From Saprospiraceae bacterium (GTDB taxonomy: Bacteria > Bacteroidota > Bacteroidia > Chitinophagales > Saprospiraceae), in the NCBI GenBank assembly GCA_022841745.1, contig JALHQW010000008.1:14074-78073 (forward strand): a DNA stretch of 64,000 bases. Direction: 5' to 3'. Position 1 is the first letter of the stretch; each line of letters opens with the position of its first letter. Position numbers and translations under genes: made by a program. The notes below the pieces were generated by a model, which saw only the letters and a program-made list of their open reading frames with translations, was not told the origin of the DNA and did no database searches. Positions 9,252 to 18,212 of the stretch are shown in pieces.

Positions 9252-10798
9252 GACCCGAAAAAGCCTCTTTCACAAGTATGTTCTTTGCCAACGAGTACAA
9301 AGACTTGTCAGGGAACAAGGGGTCAGTTGTCAAGCGCTTAATCGTGCTTCTTTCCCTCACATTCATTGCGCTTGGGTTTGCCATCGGTGGATTGGAACAG
9401 TTGGGGAAGCGCATGGACAATCCATTTACCAATTGGGTGGACTTGGTGGTTAATTATCGTGTAGAAAAGCAACTAAAGCCGCTTAAAGAACATTTTTTGA
9501 GCCAAGATAGCCTTGACAAGTATCACTTAGGAGGTTTGATTGGATGGAGTGCTTACCACCTGACATTTAACCACAAAAGTCACAACCCTATTTCATCCCA
9601 GAAAGATGGTCCATCGTACATACGAAGGGGAAGAACTGTTGATTTTGACGGCGATTTTTTCCGGGAAATAATCAACCCCAATACTGGCAACATACAGTAC
9701 TTCGATGAGTCGGCATTTGATGAAAATCGTATTCCTGAATGGCCGTGCGGAATTGTTGTAACAACGTCTCTAATGGACAAGCTAGGTTATGAGCCAAGTG
9801 AATACCCATTTGTAAAACATTTAAGCGTAAGCCTTGAAGATGGAAGGGACTTAGTCTTCCTGAAAGTATTGGCGGTAGTTGAAAAATTGCCTTCCTTATG
9901 TGACTTCATCACCACAAACAGGGTTTACGGCATAACACAAGGTAATTTTGCGCATTACTTGATGAGGAATTCGATAAGTGACTCTACGGCCATCCGGCTC
10001 ATTTCATCAAAGGCTGGTCAAGCCGAAACACTCAAGGAAAAAGCCATCAAAGCGCTTGGGGTTACAGATTTGGGGGTTACAGAGGACAGTTTATCCATGG
10101 ACGCTGAAAGAGATATATACTCCTACATTATTAAGATTTCCTCTGAATATGCACCGCCAACCAGTACAGCCGTCAAGGCGTACATGCAGTCCTGCAAGCA
10201 AGGTGAAGATTTTGCGGATTACAGCTATTTGGATTGCGGTGACGATGCCGAAAGAAACGATATTCCACACAATATCACCTTTAGCTTCAAAGACTTGGAT
10301 ATGATTAGGCCGTTTCAGCAGTCAATATTTGCAGCACATGGTGTTGAATTGACAATGGAACAAGTAGAGTCAAGTGAAAATTTCCGGCTAGTAACCCGAC
10401 TCACGACCATCATGGGTACCATTCTCTTCGGGTTCGGGCTATTGAGCATTCTGCTGTACTTGGGCAACCTCATTCATGGCCACATCCTAAAAATCAAAAC
10501 AAATTTAGGAACCTTCAAGGCGATGGGATTGCCAAACTCGGCGCTTATAAAAACCTATACGCTAATTGCGCTCAAACTATTGGCAGTTGCTCTGTCTATT
10601 TCCCTGCCCAGCGCATTTATGGCTGGATGGCTTGCCGATAAATATTGGCTGGCGGTTGGGTTTAGCTTTTTGCACTGGGCCATACCTGTTGTCATTGTTT
10701 TAGTTTTCGGGGTTACTTATATTTTGATTCAATTAATCTTGAATAAAATATTGACAGCAACCCCAGGTGACTTAATTTATGAAAGACTATCCGAGTAA
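9248..10798 (+). CDS. ABC transporter permease, FtsX/MacB (TagS-like) fold
   Basis: The product is 516 residues. One transmembrane helix lies near residues 35-55 ('RLIVLLSLTFIALGFAIG'). A long extracytoplasmic domain of ~320 residues follows. Three C-terminal helices come next ('TIMGTILFGFGLLSILLYLG', 'IALKLLAVALSISL', 'WAIPVVIVLVFGVTYIL'). This 1+3 helix arrangement with a large periplasmic insert is the type VII (MacB/LolCE/FtsX) topology. It is coupled to its ATPase by a 4-base overlap. The periplasmic domain would be the part that contacts TssR or the downstream lipoprotein. No substrate can be named. Confidence 0.85.
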   Translation: MRPEKASFTSMFFANEYKDLSGNKGSVVKRLIVLLSLTFIALGFAIGGLEQLGKRMDNPFTNWVDLVVNYRVEKQLKPLKEHFLSQDSLDKYHLGGLIGWSAYHLTFNHKSHNPISSQKDGPSYIRRGRTVDFDGDFFREIINPNTGNIQYFDESAFDENRIPEWPCGIVVTTSLMDKLGYEPSEYPFVKHLSVSLEDGRDLVFLKVLAVVEKLPSLCDFITTNRVYGITQGNFAHYLMRNSISDSTAIRLISSKAGQAETLKEKAIKALGVTDLGVTEDSLSMDAERDIYSYIIKISSEYAPPTSTAVKAYMQSCKQGEDFADYSYLDCGDDAERNDIPHNITFSFKDLDMIRPFQQSIFAAHGVELTMEQVESSENFRLVTRLTTIMGTILFGFGLLSILLYLGNLIHGHILKIKTNLGTFKAMGLPNSALIKTYTLIALKLLAVALSISLPSAFMAGWLADKYWLAVGFSFLHWAIPVVIVLVFGVTYILIQLILNKILTATPGDLIYERLSE

Positions 10799-10813
10799 AA
10801 CAAAAAAAACAGC

Positions 10814-11254
10814 ATGAAAAAATACCAATACCTACTGCTATTTTCATTATCACTTTTAGGACTGACGGGGTGTAAACCTGACGCACCAGACGGAAGCAAT
10901 TTAGCAGCGGAGGAGTGCATTGACGAAGTGGTAATGCCATCGAAAATTGAAGTCGAGGGAGGTACTGTCAATATCACAGCCGCTCCTCCAATCACGGATG
11001 CCAAAACACTGGAGGGGATAAAAAAAAGAACAGTGGAAAGCAAATTGAAGAATGATGAATGTTGTCCTGCCCCAGAAAGCATTAAGCCCTGCTGCTGCGA
11101 TGAAGTGTTGGAAAAATTTGAAGCCTTGCTGAAAAAAAATGACTTCAAAGGTGCGGGAGATTTGAAAGCAAAAGACCCTTTCTACGATTCATGTAAAAAC
11201 AAATACGATGATTTCGAAGGAAAAATATCGGCCACCCAAAAAAAGTACTTGTGA
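10814..11254 (+). CDS. Small predicted lipoprotein at the end of T6SS block A
   Basis: The product is 146 residues. The signal is of lipoprotein type, with 'LLGLTGC' placing the acylated cysteine near residue 20. The mature part is acidic at first, then carries cysteine pairs ('NDECCPAPESIKPCCCDEV') and a lysine-rich C-terminal segment. The gene follows the permease by 15 bases and ends 6 bases before the convergent phosphatase gene. Its position after an ABC pair recalls TagQ, the lipoprotein of the proteobacterial TagQRST module, but no sequence similarity to TagQ is claimed. The run of cysteines in a lipoprotein is unusual and may bind metal or form disulfides. Confidence 0.75.
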   Translation: MKKYQYLLLFSLSLLGLTGCKPDAPDGSNLAAEECIDEVVMPSKIEVEGGTVNITAAPPITDAKTLEGIKKRTVESKLKNDECCPAPESIKPCCCDEVLEKFEALLKKNDFKGAGDLKAKDPFYDSCKNKYDDFEGKISATQKKYL

Positions 11255-11260
11255 GGCTTC

Positions 11261-12148
11261 TCATTGCAAGGAACGTACCGTAAAAACAACGGCCGCTATC
11301 GTAATGATGGAAAGGATTATAAGCAAGTAAGAAACCCATTTGGGCATGAATCCCTCATTGCTCGATGATTCCTGTACTTGATGTGATTTAGGTTCGGTGG
11401 AACTTTGTTCAATTTCCTTTATTTGAACGAGGTATGCCGAAAAATTGTCTTTCGAATATTGGTGACAGTAATTCCCTATCGTCGTAATCTTGGCCTCATT
11501 CGCAATATCCTGCCTTAATAGTTCCACCAGGTTAGCATCCGTAACGCTTTCTGGCACCCCATCCGAGCAAAGAAAAAAATAGTCACCAGGCCGGACATCG
11601 GTTATCAAATTAACATCCATCTTAGTAGGGCGCCCCCTCCCAGCTATGGCCCTTGAAATGATATTCCTCTTGGGATGGTTGACAGCCTCTTCTGGTGTGA
11701 TGATGTTGCTGCTGACCATCTCGTTCACCAAGGAATGGTCTTTGGTCTTAAAGCAAATTTCACCTTCCCGAATATGGTACACCCGGCTATCTCCAACATG
11801 CGCTGCTTTGGCACCTTCTTTATCAAGAATGAGCATGGCCAGGGTTGTGGCCATACCTTCGGCATCAGGATGGGCTTCAACATATTCGTCCAAGCGCAAC
11901 TCGGCCAGTTCAAGTGCCCTGTCCAAATCATATCCGAAGACAGCATCCAAGTCTTTGAGGCTTGTTGCGAATGTTTCGCAAACAATTCTACTGGCCTCTT
12001 CCCCTTTTTCTGCGCCACCTAACCCATCACAAACGATAAATAGCCGGTCACTGGATGATGCAGTGCTGTTGGGATAGATGGAATCTTCGTTTTCCAGGCG
12101 TTGCCCCTTCTCGTTCAGGGAATGGGGAGGGTAGATTTCAACAGTCAT
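11261..12148 (-). CDS. PP2C-family protein phosphatase, C-terminally membrane-anchored (PppA-like)
   Basis: The product is 295 residues. The PP2C motifs appear in order: ENEDS near residue 20, CDGLGGA near 40, MATTLAM, HVGDSRVYHI, CSDGVPE and a late KDNFSA, so the metal-binding aspartates are kept. A proline/serine-rich linker leads to one C-terminal helix ('YLLIILSIITIAAVVF'), which anchors the enzyme with its catalytic domain in the cytoplasm. It is the last gene of the tssF-tssG-tssN-tssK-FHA run. In subtype-i T6SS, PppA removes phosphates placed on Fha by the kinase PpkA; a similar antagonistic role with the neighbouring FHA protein is inferred. No Ser/Thr kinase gene is present in the window. 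Confidence 0.92.
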   Translation of the reverse strand: MTVEIYPPHSLNEKGQRLENEDSIYPNSTASSSDRLFIVCDGLGGAEKGEEASRIVCETFATSLKDLDAVFGYDLDRALELAELRLDEYVEAHPDAEGMATTLAMLILDKEGAKAAHVGDSRVYHIREGEICFKTKDHSLVNEMVSSNIITPEEAVNHPKRNIISRAIAGRGRPTKMDVNLITDVRPGDYFFLCSDGVPESVTDANLVELLRQDIANEAKITTIGNYCHQYSKDNFSAYLVQIKEIEQSSTEPKSHQVQESSSNEGFMPKWVSYLLIILSIITIAAVVFTVRSLQ

Positions 12149-12224
12149 ATGGATGTTTGTTAGGAGCAGTTAGGTTGCAAACTAACGTTTTGGTACTTGG
12201 ATAATACTTTGTCGCTGTGGTGAA

Positions 12225-12857
12225 TTAAACAGGGCTGTGTAAGGTCAACTTGACATTTCCCAGGCTGAAAACCGTCCCGTTATAAATGGGTATCCTTTCT
12301 GACATTCCAAGCGGGAGGCTTCTGCCGAAAATATAGACCTTGTTCAAACTGCCATTTCCTTCAATGACCCCGATATCGTAAAGCAGATAAATCCAGCCTT
12401 TGCCATCAGCTGCCGGGCTTACTTCGATTACGCAGTGTTTCCTGCTTACGGTGGGTTCCGCATTGGGCAGGTCATTCCTACCTATGATGTTCTTGCCTAC
12501 CCTCAGTTGTAACTTGGAACCATTGGGAAGTACCACACATCCAATGGTGGTTTTTTCCTTTGCCCTTTCCGGTTCCGGTTGGTGAAAAGTGGGTTCAAAA
12601 GACGGGATCCCCACCCCATCATGGGTCTGGTATTGTGGAAAAGGGGAGTCTTTGGGTGGCTGGGGGGCGGGTGCTGGCGCAACATGAGGGTCTGCTGGAA
12701 GTCCATAATCTATATTGCCCAGCAGCGAATTGTCCGCTGCATTATCAAAATCAGAAGGGAAATGCCAGGTATTGCAAACCGGGCAAACAACATACGATGA
12801 GCCGTCAGGCACGGGTATCGAATTCTTACAGGTTGGGTTCGTGCATTGAATAATCAT
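12225..12857 (-). CDS. FHA-domain protein with N-terminal zinc ribbon
   Basis: The product is 210 residues. The N-terminus has cysteines at 5, 10, 25 and 28, an apparent zinc ribbon. A proline-rich linker follows, then an FHA domain from about residue 105 with the phosphothreonine-reading residues GR, S-R-K-H and N-G-S. FHA domains bind phosphothreonine, so this is a candidate signal reader controlled by a kinase/phosphatase pair. It lies between tssK and the PP2C phosphatase gene on the same strand. Proteobacterial Fha proteins of T6SS usually lack a zinc ribbon, so this fusion is atypical. Confidence 0.88.
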   Translation of the reverse strand: MIIQCTNPTCKNSIPVPDGSSYVVCPVCNTWHFPSDFDNAADNSLLGNIDYGLPADPHVAPAPAPQPPKDSPFPQYQTHDGVGIPSFEPTFHQPEPERAKEKTTIGCVVLPNGSKLQLRVGKNIIGRNDLPNAEPTVSRKHCVIEVSPAADGKGWIYLLYDIGVIEGNGSLNKVYIFGRSLPLGMSERIPIYNGTVFSLGNVKLTLHSPV

Positions 12858-12895
12858 AGTTTACAATTGAAGTGAAACATGGATTGAACTCGGCA

Positions 12896-13957
12896 TCAAC
12901 CACCACCACTGCTGATGATGATATTACGGTCACCCGATTGGACAGTAGGTGCAACGAAGGCCGTCAAATGCTTGAAGGTAAGCAAAAGCGCCTCCCCAAA
13001 CCTGTTCATGATTGCAATGACCCTTGCCATTTCTTCCATTGGGATAGATTTCAATTTGGTCAATTCGTGCATGGTGGGCCGCAAGTTGTTTACCATGCCA
13101 TCCTTGAGGTGGTTGCGCACGAAATCACGGTCGGTCGTGTCAATCAGGCTTTCCAAAAGGCCCGCCAAATTCCCGTAATAGACTGCCATTTCAATGGGCG
13201 CCTGCCCTGGCAGGTACCACCTGAAATAGCCTTGTGAACTGCGGATAAAATGGACCACCGGCGCACAGAAGTTCACTCTCAAAGGGTCTTTGGTCCGGTG
13301 TTCGTGGATGACTTGTATGCCTACACGGGTAATGTTTTCCAACTGGTTTTGAAAAAGTTGGTGCCATTTGTCCAAAAGGGAGAACCCTTTTATCGTTAAT
13401 GTTGCTGGAATATAGCCTTCCATGATCTTTCCGTTTTGCCACTCGGCAATCTTCATCCGGTTCGGTGCAAGGTTGGCCGTTGCGGAAAGCTTGTTGTGGG
13501 GGATGCACTCCAAGGCGTATTCAGGGGAGAGGTGCGGGTGCCGGATTGGCCGAACCTGCGGGATGCCAGCAGGTATGCGACGTTTTTCATTTACAATCAG
13601 ATAGACATGGTACAACATGCCCGGCGTCGGGACAAACTCAACCGTTGGCAGCTTCAAAGGTAGTTGGAGCTGGTGCATGTTTTCGGGCAAAACCTCTACC
13701 CTATAGCCCCCGGGCATGATGGCCCTGCAGGCTTCGAGCATGACCCTTACCGATTGGGGGCTTGACCCTTCTGCGTTCCTGACCACGAACTCACTTCCCG
13801 GCAAAAGCCCAAAAGCGTGGCCACCAGCCAATGCCAACGCCCTCGTGTCCCGTACTGCATCTTCAATGCTCTCTTCGAGGTGTTGAAAATGCTCCGCCGA
13901 GAGTTTCATCCCGTTCTCCCAGAAAAGCGGGAAGTTGTTTATTTTAGGAAATATCAT
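12896..13957 (-). CDS. tssK: T6SS baseplate subunit TssK
   Basis: The product is 353 residues. The N-terminus has the typical TssK pattern 'W..GM.LSAEHFQHLEE', followed by 'FGLLPGSEF' and a beta-rich middle region (~70-180). The second half is helical with 'LLDKWHQLFQNQLENITRVG' and a C-terminal head. TssK is the baseplate trimer that links the sheath end to the envelope complex. At ~350 residues it is shorter than proteobacterial TssK (~440), as expected for subtype iii. The partner genes tssF and tssG lie upstream in the same block and tssN directly before it. Confidence 0.85.
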   Translation of the reverse strand: MIFPKINNFPLFWENGMKLSAEHFQHLEESIEDAVRDTRALALAGGHAFGLLPGSEFVVRNAEGSSPQSVRVMLEACRAIMPGGYRVEVLPENMHQLQLPLKLPTVEFVPTPGMLYHVYLIVNEKRRIPAGIPQVRPIRHPHLSPEYALECIPHNKLSATANLAPNRMKIAEWQNGKIMEGYIPATLTIKGFSLLDKWHQLFQNQLENITRVGIQVIHEHRTKDPLRVNFCAPVVHFIRSSQGYFRWYLPGQAPIEMAVYYGNLAGLLESLIDTTDRDFVRNHLKDGMVNNLRPTMHELTKLKSIPMEEMARVIAIMNRFGEALLLTFKHLTAFVAPTVQSGDRNIIISSGGG

Positions 13958-14004
13958 TTTATAGATTTAATGATGATATTGATTGGCTGTATGATGGCCA
14001 AGAA

Positions 14005-15006
14005 TCAACGGGCTAGCAATGTAGTCCTATCAGGGTCGAAATCCCGATTGCCTTCCCAAGGCCGATTGGCTGGCAACATGTCTTTTTCCGCTGGCACCCT
14101 CGTGGCAATAATGATGTCCCCTCCCCGCACACGGTTTTCCTGAATGGACAACTCTGGATTAAGGTACCGGGGTTTCCTGCGCCAAGTAGAGGGTTTCCAA
14201 GGTACAATCTTCACCCTGAACAACCACCAGAATTGAGGTTCGCCCCCGTACTCACTTCCAAGGTCCTGCACGATGGTTAGTCCCTGCTTCTTTCGCCTTT
14301 CCTGCACCATGAAGCGGAATGCTTTTTCAAGCTGTATCTCGTTGGGTATCTCTATCCAAGGGTGCGACCTCCTGCCGATGATGCGGTACTCATCCCGCAG
14401 GGTGTTGGAAACAACAAAGTTCACCCTGATGAGGTCTCGCCAAGGTATCTTCTCGGCGCTCAACAGTTCTTGGGGGTAATACCAGATTTTCTCAACATAT
14501 CGGTAAGGTATCTGGCTGGCGAAATCGGCCAATTTGTACGCCAAAAAAGGCAAAAGGAAAACCACAGGGGCATCCCACATGGTATAATCAACGGGTATGC
14601 GGGGGATGCGTATGCTCACAAATGGCAATGAAAACAGGCGTGGCGACAATACAAATGCCATGGAACAGGCCAATGCCAAGGTCACGGTCGAAGCCAATTC
14701 GGGCCACATCGAATCTTTCAAGAACACATAAGGGTTCCGCTTCACCCATTTCATCCGATAAAGGCTCCATACATGAAAACTGCCCAGCACGATAAGCGCC
14801 AACCGGGTAGCCCAAACAACATGAAGGGAAGCTTTCAGGGTGTATTGAAGTGTCAGGCCAATGATGGAACTCACGATTACAAAAACGACGATATGGATGG
14901 ACATCTTCGAGTCCATGCTCCGCTGATATCGCCTCATGCACCACCGGAACCAAAATCCCGCTAACACAACTGCGATTGTCCATGCTATTACGAGTGGGTC
15001 TCTCAT
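14005..15006 (-). CDS. tssN: T6SS inner-membrane protein TssN
   Basis: The product is 333 residues. The first ~190 residues contain about five hydrophobic helices ('VIAWTIAVVLAGFWF', 'IHIVVFVIVSSIIGLTL', 'LALIVLGSFHVW', 'LASTVTLALACSMAFVL', 'APVVFLLPFLAYKLA'). A soluble cytoplasmic domain follows with 'KIWYYPQELLSAEKIPWRDL'. This layout and size match TssN, one of the Bacteroidetes-specific envelope proteins (TssNOPQR) that take the place of TssJLM. It lies between tssG and tssK, and a 227-base gap before it carries a repeated motif array. Confidence 0.8.
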   Translation of the reverse strand: MRDPLVIAWTIAVVLAGFWFRWCMRRYQRSMDSKMSIHIVVFVIVSSIIGLTLQYTLKASLHVVWATRLALIVLGSFHVWSLYRMKWVKRNPYVFLKDSMWPELASTVTLALACSMAFVLSPRLFSLPFVSIRIPRIPVDYTMWDAPVVFLLPFLAYKLADFASQIPYRYVEKIWYYPQELLSAEKIPWRDLIRVNFVVSNTLRDEYRIIGRRSHPWIEIPNEIQLEKAFRFMVQERRKKQGLTIVQDLGSEYGGEPQFWWLFRVKIVPWKPSTWRRKPRYLNPELSIQENRVRGGDIIIATRVPAEKDMLPANRPWEGNRDFDPDRTTLLAR

Positions 15007-15085
15007 ACCATTATATAAAGAAATTTATAGCCAGCACCGCCAAATTTCATGCATGACTGATGGATTTGAAAAGGGTTTATAAAAC

Positions 15086-15127
15086 GTTGATAATCAACCC
15101 ATATCAACTTCATCAACCCTTATCAAC
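15086..15127. promoter_or_regulatory. Phased ATCAAC direct-repeat array upstream of tssN
   Basis: Four copies of ATCAAC start at 15093, 15103, 15112 and 15122, a spacing of 10, 9 and 10 bases. The first forms a palindrome with an inverted copy (GTTGAT, 15086-15091). Helical spacing places all sites on one face of the DNA, as for cooperative regulator binding. The array lies 80-121 bases upstream of the tssN start codon, in the only sizeable gap within the tssF-to-phosphatase block. A binding array controlling tssN-tssK-FHA-PP2C is inferred. Confidence 0.5.
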
Positions 15128-15233
15128 AATGCACTACTTGTCCCGCATGGCGGGAAGACTTGGCGACTTTCAGCTTAATTTGTCAATTTGCGGATACCAC
15201 CGCATTTATTTTTAGCCTTTTTATTGGCTTAAC

Positions 15234-16133
15234 CTACGATTTGGCAGGGTTAAACCGAACATTGTACCCCAATACTGCCTGCCCAAACGTAAATCCCCAA
15301 GCGTCCTCCGTTACATTGATTCGGGTGATGACAGTAGCATCCAAAGGTAAAAAATAGTTGTACAACAATTCTTCTAAAACCCTGCGCCTTTTGCCGTCGG
15401 GCAAATAGTCATCCAAATCGTCCAATGTGACGCCGTTCACACTGACCTCCAATGCCGGGATATCGTCCCGAAACGATTCGCCGATGACCAAATCACCTAA
15501 GTCCATTGTCTGCGTATCGGCAGGTATCTCGTACATCAGCGGTTCCATGAACTTCAGCGTCACCGCTTTGCGGAGCACTGCTTCGAAACAGAGTTTTGTA
15601 AGCACCCAGTCACCACTGATTCGGTGAGCCTCTGGCAACAAGTAGCTCAAAAGGAATCGCTGCCTGTGCGAAAGGCAGTCGGCGAAAGCTGGAAAGCCCC
15701 ATATTTTTTCAATAAAAGCAGGAAAGCCTTCTGTCCATTGTTGCTCATGCCTTTCAGCATCAATCCTTGGCTGGTACATGGCCTGCTCGAAAGGCAGAAA
15801 AAACTTGCGAGCTTCGTTTATCTGCTGGTCAATGGCCTTTGCCTTTGCCTTTGAATCTGGGTAATCATCATCAATACGCAAAAATAGATTTTCCGGCAAT
15901 GTGTCAAACAGCCCTTTCCTGTTTATTTCTACCAGCCAGACCTCATCGTATTCATATTTGCGCTTCCTGATTTCCCGCACCTCATGGTTGCTCCTGCGTT
16001 GGCCAGCTCCTCTTGGCGAGATGACAAGCTGCTCTACATGCAATTCGGTATCTTGGGCCATCAAGGTAGCCGCCACTGCCTCAGCCTTTATATCGAATAT
16101 AGTGGCCGTTCGTAAATCCTTCAATTCTTTCAT
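15234..16133 (-). CDS. tssG: T6SS baseplate subunit TssG-like
   Basis: The product is 299 residues. It begins with a helical and charged N-terminal part and has 'FLLSYLLPEAHRISGDWVLTKLCFEAVL' in the middle. A beta domain follows with 'SVNGVTLDDLDDYLPDGKRRRVLEELLYNYFLP', and the end is 'VLGYNVRF'. A glycine-aromatic ending of this type and the position directly after tssF (4-base ATGA overlap) fit TssG, which with TssF builds the baseplate wedge. Sequence similarity to proteobacterial TssG is weak by eye, so the assignment leans on context. Confidence 0.75.
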   Translation of the reverse strand: MKELKDLRTATIFDIKAEAVAATLMAQDTELHVEQLVISPRGAGQRRSNHEVREIRKRKYEYDEVWLVEINRKGLFDTLPENLFLRIDDDYPDSKAKAKAIDQQINEARKFFLPFEQAMYQPRIDAERHEQQWTEGFPAFIEKIWGFPAFADCLSHRQRFLLSYLLPEAHRISGDWVLTKLCFEAVLRKAVTLKFMEPLMYEIPADTQTMDLGDLVIGESFRDDIPALEVSVNGVTLDDLDDYLPDGKRRRVLEELLYNYFLPLDATVITRINVTEDAWGFTFGQAVLGYNVRFNPAKS

Positions 16134-18034
16134 GGCCTTTGCAATTTAGTGTTTGGGGAAACTTGGACGTGAATCGGCACGTTGGACGACGATTTTTGCT
16201 CCAACAGCCGTTGCACCTGCTGGCAAATGGCCTCCCAATCTTCTTCTTTGGATTCCTGGGATGGTGTGAACCAGACTTCGAGCCGACGGGTCATGCCAAA
16301 ATCAAAGCGGGGGTCGGTTCCTACCCCATCCCGCACCATTACCTCCACCAATCGGTCCCTCAACAGCTCTTTGCAAAAAATCTTTACGTCTTCTCGGGTA
16401 ACTATCCTACCACGGGTCATCAAGGCCAGTTTCATAGCATCCAGTTGTTCCGTTGCTTCCAAGGGATCTCCCCCACCCTCGCTGATGGAGACCATTTCTA
16501 TGGTGTCGGCCTCCAGTTCGCTTGCCTCCTTTGAGGTGCATTTCAGCGATGTCTTGGCGGCAACGCCATTGGCAGCTTCGCCCACGGAAGTCCAGTATTC
16601 CACCCGCACCCTCATGCTGCCCGTGGCACCAGTGTGAAGCAGCACATAAATGTCTGAAATGGGTTTATGCTCCTCGCTTGTCTCCTTGATTTTTTTGCCC
16701 AATAAATGATGGATGTCCTCAAGGGAAAGGGAGGCAGCCGCCTTCATGACCAGTTCTTCGTGGCCATAGTTTTCTTGTAAAATGGACACCACGTAAGCCA
16801 TTCGCTTCCAGGCATTGAAATCGTCCCAGCGCCCTACCCCGCCGAGGCGCATGGTATAGCTTGGCTTGTTTTCCTCCTTGAAGTCGGCAAAAGGCTTGAA
16901 CGTGAATATTGGGTACATCGGAGGCTTCTCCTCGAACACCCTTCTGATGGATACAAATGGTTCTTCCGGTTGCAGGTGTATCCATTTGATGGCATTGTTG
17001 GCAATATAATGGTGCTCGCCACTGGTATGGCCGCAAAGCCGGCGGTTCACGACCGGGAATACGTTGAGCTTGACAACGAGGCGGGAGGAGAATTGAACCA
17101 GTTCCACGGGGTACCCAAAATGCACTTCCAGCCAAATCATGGGGGTTTTCGCTACCTCTTTTTCAAGGCGGGTCATCTGTTTGTCTGCCTCCTCTTGGCT
17201 CATGTCCTGTGCCATGAGCCATTTCGGCAAGAAATCCCTGGCTTGTATCATGCCACCCACCGGGGCTTTTTCATCTTGTATCGTAAGGAAATGCCGCTCG
17301 TAGCGAAGCCGGACCCGGTTTTGCAGCCGTTCGTTGCCGTTCAGGTAATCCTCTAAAATGAAATCGGACGGCGGCAGCCCACTTTCCACCCTGATTGGCT
17401 CGCCGTTCAACAGGCACCTGCTCTTGGCCAGCGAAGCATAGAAACGGGCTTTCTCAGATTCGTTCTGGCTGCTCCCACGTATCTCGAAATAGAGGCAAAA
17501 GTCCTTCCAGTTGATTTCCTCCGCCTTGGTCTCGATGCCCAACAACACTTTGCCGATGCGTTCCCCCACATTCGAGCCAGCCCTCATGCGCAGCGGGGCA
17601 CGTTGCCCCGCATCCAAAATCTTACCGGGTATGGCCATCACTTTTAGTTCCCCCGGAATCAGGCGGGATGGAAAAACCGGGGAAAAAGCAATATCGCCCT
17701 CTTTTTCACCCAAATAGCGGATAAAACCCGCTGTCTCGTCTATCGGCAGCGACTCGGTAGATGGCGTAGCCGTTGCAAGGGCATGGGCTGGCGTGGGCAG
17801 GTGGTAATATTCTGGGAGTAAGGTCTTGGCTAATCGTTCCTGTATCCGGGTCTCCGTATCGTGCAGCCGTTGGTAAACCAGCTCCATCTCAGAGGCAACT
17901 GCGCCAGCCATGAAGCGCACCACAGGGTCGTACTGCTGGCCAATGTCCCGCTCGACATCCTCGTAATCCACGTCCCATTCATCGGCGGCACGCTGGAGGA
18001 TGGACTGGTATATCTGAAGGTGGGTGGGTTGCAT
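16130..18034 (-). CDS. tssF: T6SS baseplate subunit TssF
   Basis: The product is 634 residues from the ATG at 18034; an in-frame TTG nine codons upstream is less likely. The N-terminus 'DYEDVERDIGQQYDPVVRFM...ASEMELVYQRLHDTE' followed by 'LAKTLLPEYYHLPTPAHALA' is characteristic of TssF. The C-terminal ~150 residues carry 'TRGRIVTREDVKIFCKELL', as in the gp6-like fold of baseplate wedge proteins. It overlaps tssG by 4 bases, giving a coupled wedge pair, and it is the first gene of block B. The promoter should lie within the 150-base AT-rich gap upstream. Confidence 0.85.
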   Translation of the reverse strand: MQPTHLQIYQSILQRAADEWDVDYEDVERDIGQQYDPVVRFMAGAVASEMELVYQRLHDTETRIQERLAKTLLPEYYHLPTPAHALATATPSTESLPIDETAGFIRYLGEKEGDIAFSPVFPSRLIPGELKVMAIPGKILDAGQRAPLRMRAGSNVGERIGKVLLGIETKAEEINWKDFCLYFEIRGSSQNESEKARFYASLAKSRCLLNGEPIRVESGLPPSDFILEDYLNGNERLQNRVRLRYERHFLTIQDEKAPVGGMIQARDFLPKWLMAQDMSQEEADKQMTRLEKEVAKTPMIWLEVHFGYPVELVQFSSRLVVKLNVFPVVNRRLCGHTSGEHHYIANNAIKWIHLQPEEPFVSIRRVFEEKPPMYPIFTFKPFADFKEENKPSYTMRLGGVGRWDDFNAWKRMAYVVSILQENYGHEELVMKAAASLSLEDIHHLLGKKIKETSEEHKPISDIYVLLHTGATGSMRVRVEYWTSVGEAANGVAAKTSLKCTSKEASELEADTIEMVSISEGGGDPLEATEQLDAMKLALMTRGRIVTREDVKIFCKELLRDRLVEVMVRDGVGTDPRFDFGMTRRLEVWFTPSQESKEEDWEAICQQVQRLLEQKSSSNVPIHVQVSPNTKLQRP

Positions 18035-18212
18035 GGTAGATTTTAGGTGAAATTTAGGCAAAGTTTACAAAAAATCTCTTAATGATTTTTTTTTGCACCA
18101 CATTGTAAAAATCAGCAAATATTTAAAACGAGGTGGTAAAAAGTCTTATCTATCCTTATTAACATCCAAAAGATGGTAAAATTGGACCGAGGTTATGGTG
18201 ATTATGGCCCAT

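Noticed and set aside
12225-12857. A zinc-ribbon protein kinase
   Set aside because: No kinase motifs (G-loop, HRD, DFG) are present; the C-terminal domain is FHA.
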